NCBI GenBank assembly: GCA_963971285.1
Contig: OZ020255.1
Coordinates: 19,313,046 to 19,377,045, forward strand
DNA: 64,000 bases
Direction of reading: 5' to 3'
From: Astropecten irregularis
Taxonomy: Eukaryota; Echinodermata; Asteroidea; Paxillosida; Astropectinidae
Under the pieces are notes generated by a model, which saw only the letters and a list, made by a program, of their open reading frames with translations, did no database searches and was not told the DNA's origin. This document shows, one piece after another, positions 1 through 12,640 of the stretch. The number at the start of each line of letters is the position of its first letter. Position 1 is the stretch's first letter. A program made the translations under genes and the position numbers.

Positions 1-253
1 CCAGCTATTGAAATTGACAGTATACGTAGACCATCACGATACTTCACATGTACATGCAATTAAAAAGTGTCCGCATTCTTAAAGATGCTTCTGTGATGTC
101 CATCCAAGAAGACAGTTTTAATCTGCGCTCCAAGACAAGTCCCAGTGATTACAGCTAGCATACTTGGAATTCTTGGTAGATATTTTTCTCTTGTTTAGTA
201 GCAAGCAACGTGATGGTAGCAATTGGTGTGGTACAGACCGGGCGGGGGGTAAT
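1..253. other. 3' flank / 3' UTR of the DNAJB6-like gene
   Basis: Non-coding sequence downstream of the DNAJB6-like stop codon, to the window edge. It holds one ATTAAA-type poly(A) signal candidate on the minus strand (122-117). Nothing else is recognisable. Confidence 0.4.
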
Positions 254-3200
254 CTAGTTGGCTATTTGCGGCGTTCCGTTGATGGTCTTGGATGTGATCA
301 TGCCGTCCTCTTCGTTGATGACTGTCTCCTGTCCATTTTCTAAGATCCTGTTGAGTTAAAGGAATTGATTCAAGATATAAACACTCATCAAGCAAGGAAA
401 GGTACATCGTACTAAGAAAGAGAAGCCCTCATTCAGGGATGAGATGACTGTGTCATCCAAACTCATAAATAAGAGTCAAGGCACATCATGTAACATTATT
501 TTCATTATAATCAAAAACAAATCATTGAAAAGTGAACAAAGGAAAATGTCTGGAGTGGGATTCGGACCTGCGACCACTGGGAAATGTAATTTTTGGGCGA
601 GTGAAGAAAATCAGATTGAACTGAGATTTGGGATAAGACTAATGGATTACCAAATTTGTACTCTACTACCTGAGCTATCCAGTCCAACAATCAGTTATCC
701 TTGTTTGGTGTGCCAGTCAGAAGCCATATAATCAATTTATTACCATACTGGTGGTCTACCATCTGAGCTATCCAGCCCTGTGATAGGGCATACCTATAGT
801 CAAAATGCTCAGGGTGCCAGTCAGAAGCCATATAACCCATTAACTGCCATACCAGTGCTCTACCATCTGAGCTATCCAGCCCTATGATAGGGCCCCTATA
901 GTCAATCACCTCTCCTCAGGGTGCCAGTCAGAAGCCATAAAACCCATTATTAACTGCCATACCAGAGGTCGATTTTACTGACGCTTTGGGATCATCAATA
1001 AAGCCCAAATCCATCACTAAAAGAAAAATTGATCGCTACTTTGCGTAGCAATTATCTGTTTAGCGATGGATCGCAAAGCATTAGTGAAATTGGCCCCAGT
1101 GCTCTACCACCTGAGCAATCCTCCCTACAATCTACATTTGTAGCCTATGAGGTCTGCCAGGCCAGTCACAAGTTCATTTGGTTCTTACTTTGTCGTCTTG
1201 ACCTTCTTGCCATTGATCATCTTGGTTGACGTGCTTACACTCCGTACATTCCCTGGTCCACTGCCAAAGGAGGATGATGATGTGAATGATGTGAACCTGT
1301 AATGCATAAAGACATGGGATCATCCCAAACAGGGTTACCAGCTAAAACTGCATGGGGTATGTACAGTCTATGCCTGGCTCTCCGCAGATTTTTGCTTAGC
1401 ATTTTAAGTTTAGCGATTGGTTGATTGATTAAGTTACGAAACAGTGCTAGGAACTTTCAAAAGCATTTTGAGCGTTTTTCAAAAACTGTATTTGGTCATA
1501 TGTTTATAAACAATCATACCACAAGCCCGAAACGAAGAGCTGGTTCTTTAATTTCTAAAATTTGTTTTAACACATTTCCAAATTCTGTTCCAAAAATGTA
1601 AGGTTCTACCATGAGCCAGCAAAAACACTGAAAAAGGACCTCATCATGGTTGGTCTGCGTACACTTTGCTATATTTAAGACTAAATATTCTTTTTCAAAG
1701 AGTGAATGTCTTCTATTGTAAAATTACTGGGTAGGAATTACTTTGTTGAGCTGTTCTTTTGGCACTTACTTACAAAAAACTAAAATGAATCAAATTCAAC
1801 CTTCTTCTAGGTTTAATACGCTAATACTCACCCTGAAGATGAACCAAAATTACCAAAATTTGAGAAGCCGTCATCAAAACTGGACGTGAAGAAAGCACTT
1901 TGGGCACTACTCACACAGCAGGGTATCACCATGCGATCAGTTTGGTAAGTTCCATGCAATCAGTCCAGGAACAAAGGAAGAACCAAGGAGGAACCAAGGA
2001 GGAACCAAGGAGGAACCAAGGAGGAACCGAGGAGGAACCGGGGGTAAAATGCGGGAACAGGATGCAGGGAAGGGATGTAGGGGAGAGATAACAGGTATTT
2101 GTTAATAACTTCGGGACTAATTCTAAGTTCTACGACATGCATAATTAGGTTGCACCAATTCAATATAATTTTGGATCTTCACCAAGGAGTTAAGTTCTGT
2201 TAAAGGTTCTAGGACACGCAGAAGATTGGTAGCTGTAACTTTAGTTTCATCTCACGTTTGGAGCTTCACCAAGTTGTTACATTTTAAGACACTAGCAGTT
2301 TATACAAGTATGTAGTGCTTGAAGATTTGCATGGTGGATAGGATAGGCAAAAAGTTGCAGGAGGCAGTGGGTATTCGATGAAGCAGATTATATTTCCTCT
2401 CCCAGTGATACTCATTACACCACTAATAGCTCTAAAACATCTACCAGTATTAAGAAATATAACTTTTGCCTTTGAGAAGATAAAAAGTTAATAGCCTTGC
2501 AAGAGCACTAAAGGGCGTTCCTAATCACCTTTAATTGCATTATGAAGAGAAATATGACATCATTTCAACTTTGGCACGTACATCCTATGAGAATTTGCAA
2601 CATCATATTTTCCTTCATATTGCAACTGGCTGGTTATATGCAATGATCTGACACTAGATCTAGGCAATGTAACTCTGTGTTGGACTCGCTGGCCCAGCCT
2701 GGTGCTTGTCCATGAGGCTATTGCGCACAGTTAGATTTTGGTAGACGATGGATCGGAAATCTCATTGGTAAAATGTCCACGGTATTATTGGCTGTATACC
2801 ATTACATTTATGTTGGCAGTGTGTTAGCAGTTAGCAGGTTAGGATTAATCTTACTACATGGTAAGTTGCATTAGGACGACATAATACATGTGAGTATTAA
2901 AGGGGTTAAATGGTTAGCACAACGCTCACTACAGAGTGACAATGGTTTATTATTTGCCTGCTACTATATCACAGATGTCAACAGAGGGCAGCAGAAGTGA
3001 ATTAAATCATATACAATCACTTGAGGGCACTAGTACACAAAGCATTATTACAGAGAGTAAATGAGTAATGACTACCGGTCACAAGGCTGTTTATCCTAAA
3101 TTGACCAATTTTTATATCTCTGTTCTATTTTGATTTACCACTTACTGCAGACAGGTAACTTGCCGTCAAGTTAATTACCTACAGTAACCAAGTTACTGTT

Positions 3201-6200
3201 TTCCTATTTTAGACAAAACCCAACAATTGCTGACTGCTTTGACATGAGCTGGGTTTTATATATTCCTTCAAGGCTATATGGTACCTTGGACTCAGGCCAC
3301 ATCTGTCACCCAAGGTTTCATCTGTCACATCAGGTACTGAAAAGTCACTTAGAGTTTACAGAAGTTATACTGTATATAAACCAGGAAGTCACCAGCGACT
3401 CATGTCACCAGAGACACCATGCAGATGTCACCAGTGATACCAGGTGACACTTTACACGATGTCACAAGAGACACCAGATGACACCTGGAATACCAGATGA
3501 CACTTTACACGATGTTACCAGAGACACCAGATGACACTTTACACGATGTCACCAGAGACACCAGATGTCACCTGGAATACTAGATGACACTTCATATAAG
3601 ATGTCACCAGAGACACCAGATGTCACCTGGAATACCAGATGACACTTTACACGATGTTACCAGAGACACCAGATGACACCTGGAATACTAGATGACATTT
3701 TACATGATGTCACCAGAGACACCAGATGTCACCTGGAATACCAGATGACACTTTACACGATGTCACCAGAGACACCAGATGTCACCTGGAATACTAGATG
3801 ACATTTTACATGATGTCACCAGAGACACCAGATGTCACCTGGAATACCAGATGACACTTTACACGATGCCACCAGAGACACCAGATGTCACCTGGGATAC
3901 CAAATGTCATCTGAGTCAATCGATGTCACCTGTGATTTACTAGATGTCCCCTTGGGATACCATATGTCACCATAAGGTCACATAAAAAGCAGCTCACATT
4001 GCCACAGTCAACAATTTTTGAATTATTCATGTTTTTTGCCTCATCTTACCCACGAGGTTGAAAAAAACTCCAAGGATCACCAAACGGAGTGAAGAAACTA
4101 GTTGTGGTGAGAGGACTGAGAAATATAGATGGACAGAGTGGAAGAAATAGTTGGAGAAAGATCAAAATGCTCAGATACGTGGAGGTCTTCCAGCATTTTG
4201 ATATGTAAAAATGAGTACATAAAATGGGAATTCATCTTTAAACAAAAGTGAACAAAGAAAAATTGACTGGAGCGGGATTAGAACCAGCGAATTCATTTTG
4301 TTAGTATGACGTTTCATAGGATGGAGTAACAATTCATAGGTTTATAGAGTATCGATGAACTGAGCGCTGTCATCATCAATTACGTTCTTTCTTTGAAGTT
4401 AGCATTTACTTGCTTTTAATTTAGCATTTTTTTCATGAGAAAGACAAAGTATTATATGAAATTCATGTCAAAGACTCTTAGCAAAATTTGAAAATTGATC
4501 AGTGAAAGAAGCAAACACGGGCTTGGATTTTTTCCAAAAACAAACAAACATGATTTGATTATTGGAAATAAAATATAATTATGAAGGTTGATTAGATATT
4601 AGACCTGACAAAAACATAATGACAACAAAGGATGATGTTTATTAACATTACAGAGCTCTGTCCATGTAAGAAGGTGATGAGTTTAGGTTATAAAGGTTAT
4701 TCACCGACGTCATAAAATCATGTGATTGGCCGTCAAGCTTTTCTATGTTCTCCATGGTTACACGTAGGACACTGTATGTTGTGTGTGCACTGAAGTGTAT
4801 TGTTTACACAAGTGCAATACATGTATTGTGTTTGACGGCCAATGACGTGACTTGAATAACCTCTATAAAAGAAAAGTTTCGAATGGTTTGATTTGGTGAA
4901 TAGTCAACAGCAACTTCAACATGATGGAACTTTATTTCACTCAGATCACGAAATGAGTGAAAAGTCATTGCTAAGTCACCAAGGTGTCATAAGCCCGTCC
5001 TACATACAGACAATCTTTTGTAACTTTAAAATCATCTGAATTGTCTCAGTTGCCGAAGGACCGAGGACGACAACACCCAAAAAAGTTGGATCAATTTGAG
5101 ATCTGTTTTCCGGACACGAGTGACTTTCCACTTATCTTGTGATGCTGTGTCACATTTCTCATCATCAAATTCAAAGAGGAGGATATATTTGAGGCTGCAT
5201 GTGAATTAACGGCTCTGCCTACGGCAGTTTCTTGGGACCTGCCTATAGGAGGTCTGTGCTTCAGTACAGGAAGACAGGATTATGCACCTTAGCAACAGCC
5301 ATAGCCACAGCCGTCTAATCAGATCCAGTCTCAAAGTGAAAATTGCCATCTCGGGTGTCATGTGTCACATTGGGTGTCATGTGTCAATCTTGGGTGTCAC
5401 ATATTACCCTCTGTGACATCTTGGGTGCCACGTGTCACCTTGATGATGTGTTGACCAAGGTGCCATGTTTCACCCCTGAGTACCATGTGTCACATTGGGT
5501 GTCATGTGTCAATCTTGGGTGTCACATATTACCCTCTGTGACATCTTGGGTGCCACGTGTCACCTTGATGTTGTGCCACCCTGGGTGCCATGTGCCACCT
5601 TGGTAATGTGTGTCTTCTTGGGTGTCATGTGTCACATTGGATGTCACGTGTCACACTACATGTCATGTATTACACTTTGGTGCCATGTGTCAAACAATGT
5701 GCCATCTTTCACCTCAAACCAGTAACAACAGACATTAAACAAAGAATGAATCGGAGCATTGCCATGTCGGCCAAAAGGAATGACTTTGAGCTTACCCATG
5801 ACCAGGAAAACCAGACCTTCCAAAGGACTCCTGGAAGAGATTCCCTTGGCCTCTCTGTGATCGGCCCATCTTTGTGTCTACAAAAACAATCATAGATACA
5901 TAAGCGACACATTAGCAATGATGCATGGTTGACATATGAATGCTTGCTGTTTCAAACCCACGATATTAAGGCTTCTATGTACTGCCGACCTTTCCAAATG
6001 TTTGAAGACAACTTCGTGTTGACAATACAAAATCTTGGGTTTCCATATTATTAATGACTGGAATATGGCACCCCTAGTTTCATACACCAAATTCAATCTG
6101 TAGATTATTTCAGTGTACATGTAGGAGTGATATCTGCATTTGGACCATCTAAGCGTTTCAAATATTTTGCACAGTAAGGTCACATCAAAACACTGCCAGG

Positions 6201-9200
6201 AAAAAATTAAAACTTGTCAACTAAAACAAGCTCTATTCTACATAGGACGAGTCTTCCAGCAATCTAAATTTACTGAGTAAAATTATTACAAGTAATAAAC
6301 TGTTGCAAACTGCTCATCAGCCAAAATTATGACCTGAAATTTATAACATGCTTGGACTTTGATGGCGTTTTTGATCTTCGCAATCTTACTGAGTAAGATT
6401 TTTGGAAACACCATGTAACATACTCTTATTGAAAGATGTGTGGTTCTGAGAAGAACCGGTGAGTATTAAAATGTGAAGTTCTAAATCTTAGCTTACCTTC
6501 GAAGAAAGCCGCAAAGGGATCGTTGGTGCCAAAGAACTCTTGGAAGATGTCATCTGGACTTCTGAAGGTGAAGTGGAAGTTTCCGCCGAAGTTGCCAAAG
6601 TGGTTGAAGTCGAAATCATTGTGCATGGATGAGCCTGCCAAAGAAAAGATCCAAGTAACAATGAGATGATGAAGAAGCTTGCTGTAAGGTGAGCTTAGCT
6701 GAGTGGTCTAGTACCTTACCTCAAGTTCAAGATCTTCTGGATAATTCTGAAGCCAACCATGAGACTGAGTCCTTATTTTCTTTATCAAGAACCATGTTCG
6801 TTCGTCCATCGTGATCGATGAGGACCACAGACATTACTTGGTAGATGTTTCGGTCTGATGAACCCGCAGGTGGCTGATTAAGCCGATGCAGGCATGAAAG
6901 TACCTCCCACAGATGGAGCATCAGTGACTGTTGGTTTGGTGCTCGCGGCCCTCATCTTACAAGAACCTTGGTCAGTACATGGATCATTCCACAAATATTA
7001 GAGGCACATTTTTTGAAGGTGTCCTTGTTACATTGGTGAACTTGCACCATCTATTATCCTTTACTATGACTTTTAAATTAGCATGTTTGTATCTCCTCGA
7101 CTTTATTCTCATTTTGAGAACAGTGAATTTGCCAGTGCACTATCAAGTGAGAAATAATCAGAGTTGTAACCGAGTCAAATTTTCACAAGTCAAGTCAAGT
7201 CGCAGGTCACAAAAGTTGGTGACTCGAGTCGAACTCGAGTCCAAGTCACCGACTCGAGTCAACATCTCTGGGAATAATTAATGGTGTTGTCGACCTACCT
7301 CCTTTTTTAAGGCCATCAATGCCATATCTGTCGTATATGTCCCTCTTAGATTCTGCATAGAAATAAAAACACAGGCATTTTAATAAACATCTCAGGTCAA
7401 TGACTATTATATGAATACAATCATGCATACCCATGAGATTTAAGCATTTTCTTCAATATTCATCAAGTAATCATGCAAAAAAATGATGATAATAATACAT
7501 AAACTGTTAAAAAGTTTAGGTTATTGAATAAGAAAAACACGCAAAAACTGATAAACACAAAGAATTGAGTAATTGACACAAATGAAAGCCTTCATCTCTG
7601 CAATGTAATATTGATAATAATTAAAAGCATATGCTTACACCTGAAGTGCTTTTAAAAATTTCATTTTTTTTTTCAAGAGGTTGACACGTCCAAAACAGAT
7701 TTTGGCTCAAAAAAAATGTGTGTTATTTACAGGTACGTATTCAACATGTAGGCCTATCTCTCATAATTCTTTTCTTCAATGCATTTTGTCTGTGAAAGTG
7801 TAAATGTTGCAGGAATTAGCTATTTACAATCCCAAAGTGGGCTGAAATACATCCGTTTTGGACAATTTTTCTTCCTCTTTTTTTTTTATAATTTTTTTTA
7901 TCAATACAAGTATTAAATAAACTGCTGCAAATGTGTTTTATCCACGCCTCCGGCTCAACTCCCTAACAGGAGCTCACATCTGAAAAGCACTTAAGAAGCA
8001 CAGCGCACAGGAAGCACTGTATTAGACAAACACAAGAACATTAGGCCAGTAACAATGACTGCCCGTGCCGTACGAGACGAGAGGGCCTGGGGTTTTTGCT
8101 AGCAGGGTTTGTAAAGTGCAACAGGAAGGAGGAGACAAACGCTGGCCTTAGGGGATCAAGTTCCAAGTCTAACAGTTTTAAAGAGCCCCCAGGACTTAAA
8201 GGTACAGTACAGGATTGGTAAAATACCCAAACAGCAATGTTCACAGATTTTTGTATTAACTATCAGGGTATGAAGATGGTGCTAGTAGAAACAAACCGTT
8301 AACATTTTTCCGCCTGAAATGGTGGATTTCTCCAGAAATTAGTAAAACAAAGACAGGAAACAGTTTTGATCTCGGGGTAAGATCAAATCATTCTAATCAT
8401 TTGTAAGAATAAATGAGTCCTTTTTTTGCTATTTTCTCGTGACTCAGATGTCCGATTGAGCTCAAATTTTCTCAGGGGTGTTATTTTATGGACATGTTGG
8501 ATTAGACAAAGTGTGAGTACTGTTCTGTGACCTTTACCAATCATGTATTATACCTTTAAGGGATAATATGCAAATTAGGCTTGCCCTTTACTGACGTGGA
8601 TGAGCACTGTATACTCAGTGCTTGTGAGTGCACGTGAAAAAATCACGTGCTGGCTCAGATGGGATTCGAACCCACGACCTCCTGCTTACTAGTGCAGATG
8701 CCATACTGCTAGGCCACCAAGCTAGTTGGGGTCAGCGGGGTGAATCGAATCCGATATCGCAGTGGGTACCGCAATAAATCATGAAAGTATTAAATGATTG
8801 AAGCTTTAAGGGAGTCGCTCGGCAGAGTGTGTGGGGTGGGGGGGGGGATTTGATTGGTCTTACTGTCTGAGAGGACTTCATAAGCCTCTGCTACCTCCTT
8901 GAATCGCCTCTCTGCCTCGTCTTTGTTGTTGGGATTCTTGTCCGGATGCCATTTTAGCGCTTTCTTCCGATATCTGCCAGACAATGAGCAAAAGAGATGA
9001 AGAAATAGTGTGAACGATTCAAAACGGATTCATTCTTTTAATCCATTGTCAAGTAAACACAAGGATATTTTTCTTACAGGGTTCATACTAAGGTTTTATC
9101 CCAAGGGATACATGTAACTGCAAACAGTAGGAGTCTTTTGCTATGTATTTGCTATTGTGGACATCTTGTTTGATACATAAGACCAGGGGTGGGCAACCTA

Positions 9201-12200
9201 CGGCCCGCCATTGATTTTTGTGCGGCCCGCGAGACGCATCCAGAATAAAAAAAATTGGTATGTGCTTCACACAGCGCGGTATCAATTGTGTCAAATCGGT
9301 ATTGCTTTGCCAAGTTTTCACAAACAATGCCCAGTTGTCAGGTTGTGTTCCTTAGTGGGGTTGCCCTCTAAGAAATTCCTCGTTACTGAGTGTTTGAAAT
9401 TGAAAGTGCATTGTTGACCATAGTGCGGCCCGCCAAATTTTCCATTCCTTGTTTCTAGCCCATTGAATCATAAAGGTTGCCCACATCTGCATTAGACTAA
9501 CAGCATTAGCATGTGAGTATACAGGATTGATATGTAGTGTAGTTCTACAATTTGATGTACATCATTGTAATGATGTTAGTACACATGATACTGTTTTCCA
9601 GCACAAGGAAAATTGTAGACTCCGTCTTCTTTTCCTCTTATTTGTCTCTTCTCTTCCTTTGTTTTTGTTCTTTTATAACATTATTCAAAGGTTAAACAAG
9701 TACATTACATTAGCTCCTTTTGGAAATTTAGGGAAATAAAATTAGAACAAAGTCAAACTGTCCCAAAATGAATTCCTCATCAATACTGTAGCTATAGTAG
9801 TACATGTACATGATGTACATATGTACTACCTTCACTGTTCCAGGGCTCGAATTTCGTTTAAAAAAGCACTGGACAGCAGGTCTAATAACTGAAGCATTTT
9901 CCTAAACCTGAACTTTTTTTCACTAGACCTGTGACATTAATGTACATAAGAAAACCAAAATTGTATGCAATATTGTGTCACAAATCATCAACCATTTTAT
10001 TTGTGCAAGGAAAAAAATCACCAGACAGCTGGACTAGTGCAGTACACACTTTACTAGACCGACACTGAAATCACTAGACTCGGTCCATGGTCTAGTGGAT
10101 ATTTCGAGCCCCGTGTTCACTTTTGGCCCTGTACGCAGTTTATTGGTTTATTACAGACTCTCCTGTAAATCTCACATTGTAAAATCATGTTGCTGTGTGC
10201 AAAGTCCACTCTGAAACCTAATAACCCCAGACTGTACATTGTATGTAACTTTAAGATCCTAAAATTGATTCATCTTCATTTGGTGCTTGCTGCACATAAT
10301 TCCAACCAAAATTGCACTGTATTACAATGTAAGGACGGTATATAAAATACAAGTTTACATGTACACGGCCTATTCTGCAGATCAGAACATATCAGAATTG
10401 AAATTTAACAACAGAAAGAAAAAAATCAATTTTGTTGGCCAATGCAATTTGCATTTCAACGAGTTACAGTATATGGCATTTATGCTGGGTTACAGAGCTG
10501 CCATGGAACAAGAATTCAGATTTATTGTCCTCTTGACATTAAAATCACATGAGGGATGATTTTTTGTACGGTAGTCGGTAGGCCTAATCAATATGCCAGC
10601 GTGATAAGGTCGGGAATCCCAGCAATTTATCGCATTATCATTTTCACCGGCTATTTTCAGCCCAAACAAATTCATCGAATGCACTTAGGGCCCATCTTAG
10701 AGTAAACCCTAGCCAATATCCTCGAGCATAATAACTCAGAAACCCATTTGAATAAATTTTCCTGACCTGGCCTTTTCATAATCTGATATGAACGGCCTTG
10801 TTTATGTACTGTACATACACCAAAGGTATGCCACGTTAGGTATGCCATAGTGAACACATGTATGGTCTATACAAGTACAAGTACAGCACTGTGCAGGCCA
10901 AGCACATGCAATGTACATGTATGCAAACTGGTCATATGCCTACACATTTGGAATATCTAATTCAATAGCTGGAGCCTCCCAACCGCAAACCCGTACAATT
11001 TGTGGAATTTGTAGATGAGAGCAATATGGTGACTATAAGTTCATGGACTTTGAGTCCAGCCAATGCTCACTGAATAATAACTGTGGACTGTCAATAAGGC
11101 TGGCTGGCTAGCCAAGGGGTATATAGATGAGATTGTGAGATGGGGGGAGGGGGGGGGGAGGAGGGGGGGAGGAGGCAATGAAGGTGGGAGGGGGGGTGGG
11201 GGCTGTGCAGTTTTCTCAGCGGTGGTAGTTTTGTTCTATTTCTCAGGCTTATTTTAGTTCCACTATGATGATCAGGATATGTCCACGAACACTGTTGGAT
11301 TTTTTCCATCCAAAATTACACATGTTGTAAAAATTAATCAAAGTGCCCTAGCTCTAAATGAACATTCAGTACAGTGGAATGCCACTATAACGAACACAGC
11401 ATACCAAACATTTGGCTATATACTGAACATCTTCCTTGGCTCCCAATTTGTGTGTACAATGTATTTGCTGAACATTGTATACTATACCAACGACCACTAT
11501 AACAAACAATTTATGCACAACCATGGAGGTAGTGGCACAGCGTTCCCGGCTGTAAATTTACTAATTTATGGGACATTCCACTGAGTTAGTGCACAGTGTA
11601 AAATGTTATGTCCAGGCCAGAAATTTGGTTCTGAAAGGGGCAAGGCCACTTTTCCATTGCAAGGGGCACTTCCATTGGAAAATCATAATGTCTATGGGGA
11701 ACAAAGGCCAAGAACCAGGGCAATGAAGGCCGTGGCCTCCGTTAAATTCAAGGCTTGCTATAACAAACAATTTATGTGCATCCAGATTTGTTCATTATAG
11801 TGGCGTTCCACTGTACATTTCAAATGGGACATTCCACCGCTGGGTTGGTGCACATTTTGTGACAGTGTCAAATATTAAAGGTAGTATCATACTTTGGTAC
11901 ATCAAAACAGAGATGTTCACAGATTTACGTATAACTTACAAGGTATGAAGATGATGGTGGTAGAAACATACCGTTAAAGTTTGTCCGCCTGAAATGGTGT
12001 ATTTATTCAGAAATTAGTAAAACATCGACCGAAAATCTTTTTGATCTTTTAAAAGATCAAAAATAAAAGAAAAAAAAGACTTAAAAAATACTGTGGCCGT
12101 TTTTCACTGTTTTCTCAAAAAGTGGGCACCGTACTGATCTTTTCACAGATTACTTTTAATGTATCTTCCTTGATATTTTTGCCCATGAATCTGTATTTCT

Positions 12201-12480
12201 TTAACAAAAACCAAAGTATGATAATACCTTTAAGTCTAGACATCCATTATCCATTATGAAAATATGACCAATAAATAAATCAGCATTGATGTACCGGTAT
12301 GATATTAGGCTAAATCATGCATTCGCCGACAGTGCATTTACCCGCTGTGTATCATTATGGGGTTTGCTATCAGATCTGTTCAGTGTACTGTATTAATTTA
12401 ACACGTCTTACTTACGCCTTTTTGATGTCTTCAACCGATGCTGTTCTGGAGACACCAAGTACATTGTAGTATTCAACCAT
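254..12480 (-). CDS. DNAJB6: DNAJB6-like Hsp40 co-chaperone (complete, 7 coding exons)
   Basis: Class B J-protein that would stimulate Hsp70 ATPase and hold aggregation-prone clients. Coding exons on the minus strand: 12480-12416, 8973-8864, 7352-7299, 6634-6497, 5877-5796, 1296-1189, 347-254 (stop TAG at 256-254). All junctions are GT-AG and phases agree, giving 216 residues. The J domain is residues 2-70, starting [10 protein letters not shown], with the HPD motif at 31-33. A Gly/Phe-rich part (about 77-150) contains [15 protein letters not shown]. The Ser/Thr stretch [13 protein letters not shown] (151-163) leads into [15 protein letters not shown], the client-binding C-terminal region typical of DNAJB6. 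The protein ends NGTPQIAN, so it matches the short isoform type, without the long basic tail of the human long form. The start codon lies in a strong ACCACCATGG context. A non-coding 5' exon cannot be excluded. A possible ATTAAA poly(A) signal lies at 122-117. Confidence 0.93.
511..575 (-). repeat. tRNA-derived SINE fragment (3' end with B box)
   Basis: Read on the minus strand this has a degenerate Pol III B box, a short linker and the conserved tail TTTCTTTGTTCACTTTTCA, which is shared with all other SINE copies in the window. It lies in the last intron of the DNAJB6-like gene. Confidence 0.6.
656..965 (-). repeat. tandem array of tRNA-like (A-box) segments, ~105-bp period
   Basis: Three consecutive copies of a segment carrying the complement of TAGCTCAGATGGTAGAGC (a tRNA A box) plus the motif GTGCCAGTCAGAAGCCATA. 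The GAGCTATCCAG core recurs at about 672, 767 and 868. A weaker fourth A-box complement appears near 1100. The B-box halves are absent, so these are not tRNA genes. Confidence 0.6.
1973..2042. repeat. 12-bp minisatellite (GGAGGAACCAAG)n
   Basis: About six near-perfect copies of a 12-bp purine-rich unit, with the last copies drifting to GGAGGAACCGAG. It lies in the large sixth intron of the DNAJB6-like gene. Confidence 0.85.
3395..3965. repeat. ~53-bp minisatellite rich in GATGTCACC / GACACCAGATG
   Basis: Roughly ten degenerate copies of a unit combining ACCAGAGACACCAGATG, TCACCTGGAATACCAGATG and ACACTTTACACGATG. Pairs of units alternate, giving a ~106-bp higher-order period. Open frames across it are a by-product of the repeat. 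It lies in intron 6 of the DNAJB6-like gene. Confidence 0.85.
4243..4292 (-). repeat. truncated tRNA-derived SINE 3' end
   Basis: The shared SINE tail AGTGAACAAAGAAAAATTG followed by a mutated B box. No A box is present. Confidence 0.55.
5343..5712. repeat. TGTCAC-rich minisatellite with a ~130-bp duplicated block
   Basis: Composed of short TGGGTGTCATGTGTCACAT-like units. A larger block beginning near 5353 is repeated almost exactly from about 5484. It lies in the same intron as the 3395-3965 array and has similar GTCAC-rich content. Confidence 0.8.
6260..6400. repeat. dispersed repeat (AATAAACTG...CTCATCAGCC family), copy 1
   Basis: Shares the blocks GCAAACTGCTCATCAGCC and ATGACCTGAAATTTATAA with copies near 19.5, 31.4, 39.8 and 40.2 kb. 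Fuller copies end with a segment related to TTTCGATCCTAGCAGGATC. It is an unidentified interspersed repeat, possibly a SINE or a LINE 3' end. Confidence 0.55.
7185..7262. repeat. low-complexity AAGTC / GACTCGAGTC block
   Basis: Tandem AAGTC units followed by several copies of the palindrome GACTCGAGTC. It lies in the intron between coding exons 3 and 4 of the DNAJB6-like gene. Confidence 0.5.
8196..8559 (+). mobile_element. TTAA-flanked MITE family, copy 1
   Basis: Begins TTAAAGGTA and ends TACCTTTAA. Interior blocks such as AGGGTATGAAGATGGTG, CCAGAAATTAGTAAAAC and TTTTGATCT are shared with five other copies in this window. It has no coding capacity. The TTAA at both ends may be the target duplication. 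Confidence 0.65.
8650..8731 (-). repeat. tRNA-derived SINE of a second family
   Basis: On the minus strand there is an A-box-like TGGCCTAGCAGTATGGCA and a perfect B box GGTTCGAATCC (complement at 8663-8673). The following sequence lacks the TTTCTTTGTTCAC tail of the other SINE family. It lies in intron 1 of the DNAJB6-like gene, so it is unlikely to be a functional tRNA. Confidence 0.55.
9184..9489. mobile_element. hAT-type MITE with 8-bp target duplication
   Basis: Starts CAGGGGTGGGCAACCT and ends AGGTTGCCCACATCTG, a classic hAT terminal inverted repeat pair. The flanks CATAAGAC (9176-9183) and CATTAGAC (9490-9497) match at 7 of 8 positions, as expected for an aged hAT duplication. GCGGCCCGC recurs internally near both ends. 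No transposase is present. Confidence 0.85.
9843..10112. mobile_element. hAT-like MITE (CAGGGCTCGAA ends)
   Basis: Left end CAGGGCTCGAATTTCG and right end ATATTTCGAGCCCCG form imperfect inverted ends. CACTAGAC and GGTCTAGTGG motifs lie subterminally. TGTTC abuts both sides, so the 8-bp duplication is degraded or the right end is mutated. Confidence 0.6.
11140..11205. repeat. G-rich polypurine tract
   Basis: Successive runs of 6 to 10 G broken by single A residues (GGGGAGGGG-like), with G-quadruplex potential on the plus strand. It lies in intron 1 of the DNAJB6-like gene. Confidence 0.7.
11372..11813. mobile_element. pogo/Tc1-type MITE with TA target duplication
   Basis: Left end CAGTGGAATGCCACTATAAC and right end TATAGTGGCGTTCCACTG are inverted. 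TA lies immediately outside both (11370-11371 and 11814-11815), as for Tc1/mariner-pogo elements. The sequence CTATAACAAACAATTTATG appears twice inside. It is nonautonomous. Confidence 0.75.
11875..12233 (+). mobile_element. TTAA-flanked MITE family, copy 2
   Basis: Begins TTAAAGGTAGTATCATACTT and ends AAGTATGATAATACCTTTAA, giving TIRs of about 24 bp. The interior aligns with the copies at 22303 and 39126. It lies just inside intron 1 of the DNAJB6-like gene. Confidence 0.75.
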
Positions 12481-12640
12481 GGTGGTTACCGGCGTCTATC
12501 ACAGTACTTGCCAACTCAAAGATGATGCAGTTACCTAGATAGGAGGTGGAACAAATATTAAATTACTTAATACATGTATAATGGAGAGTTTAGAGACAAC
12601 AAATTTCAAAAATGGTACACAACTACATGTACACATATCA

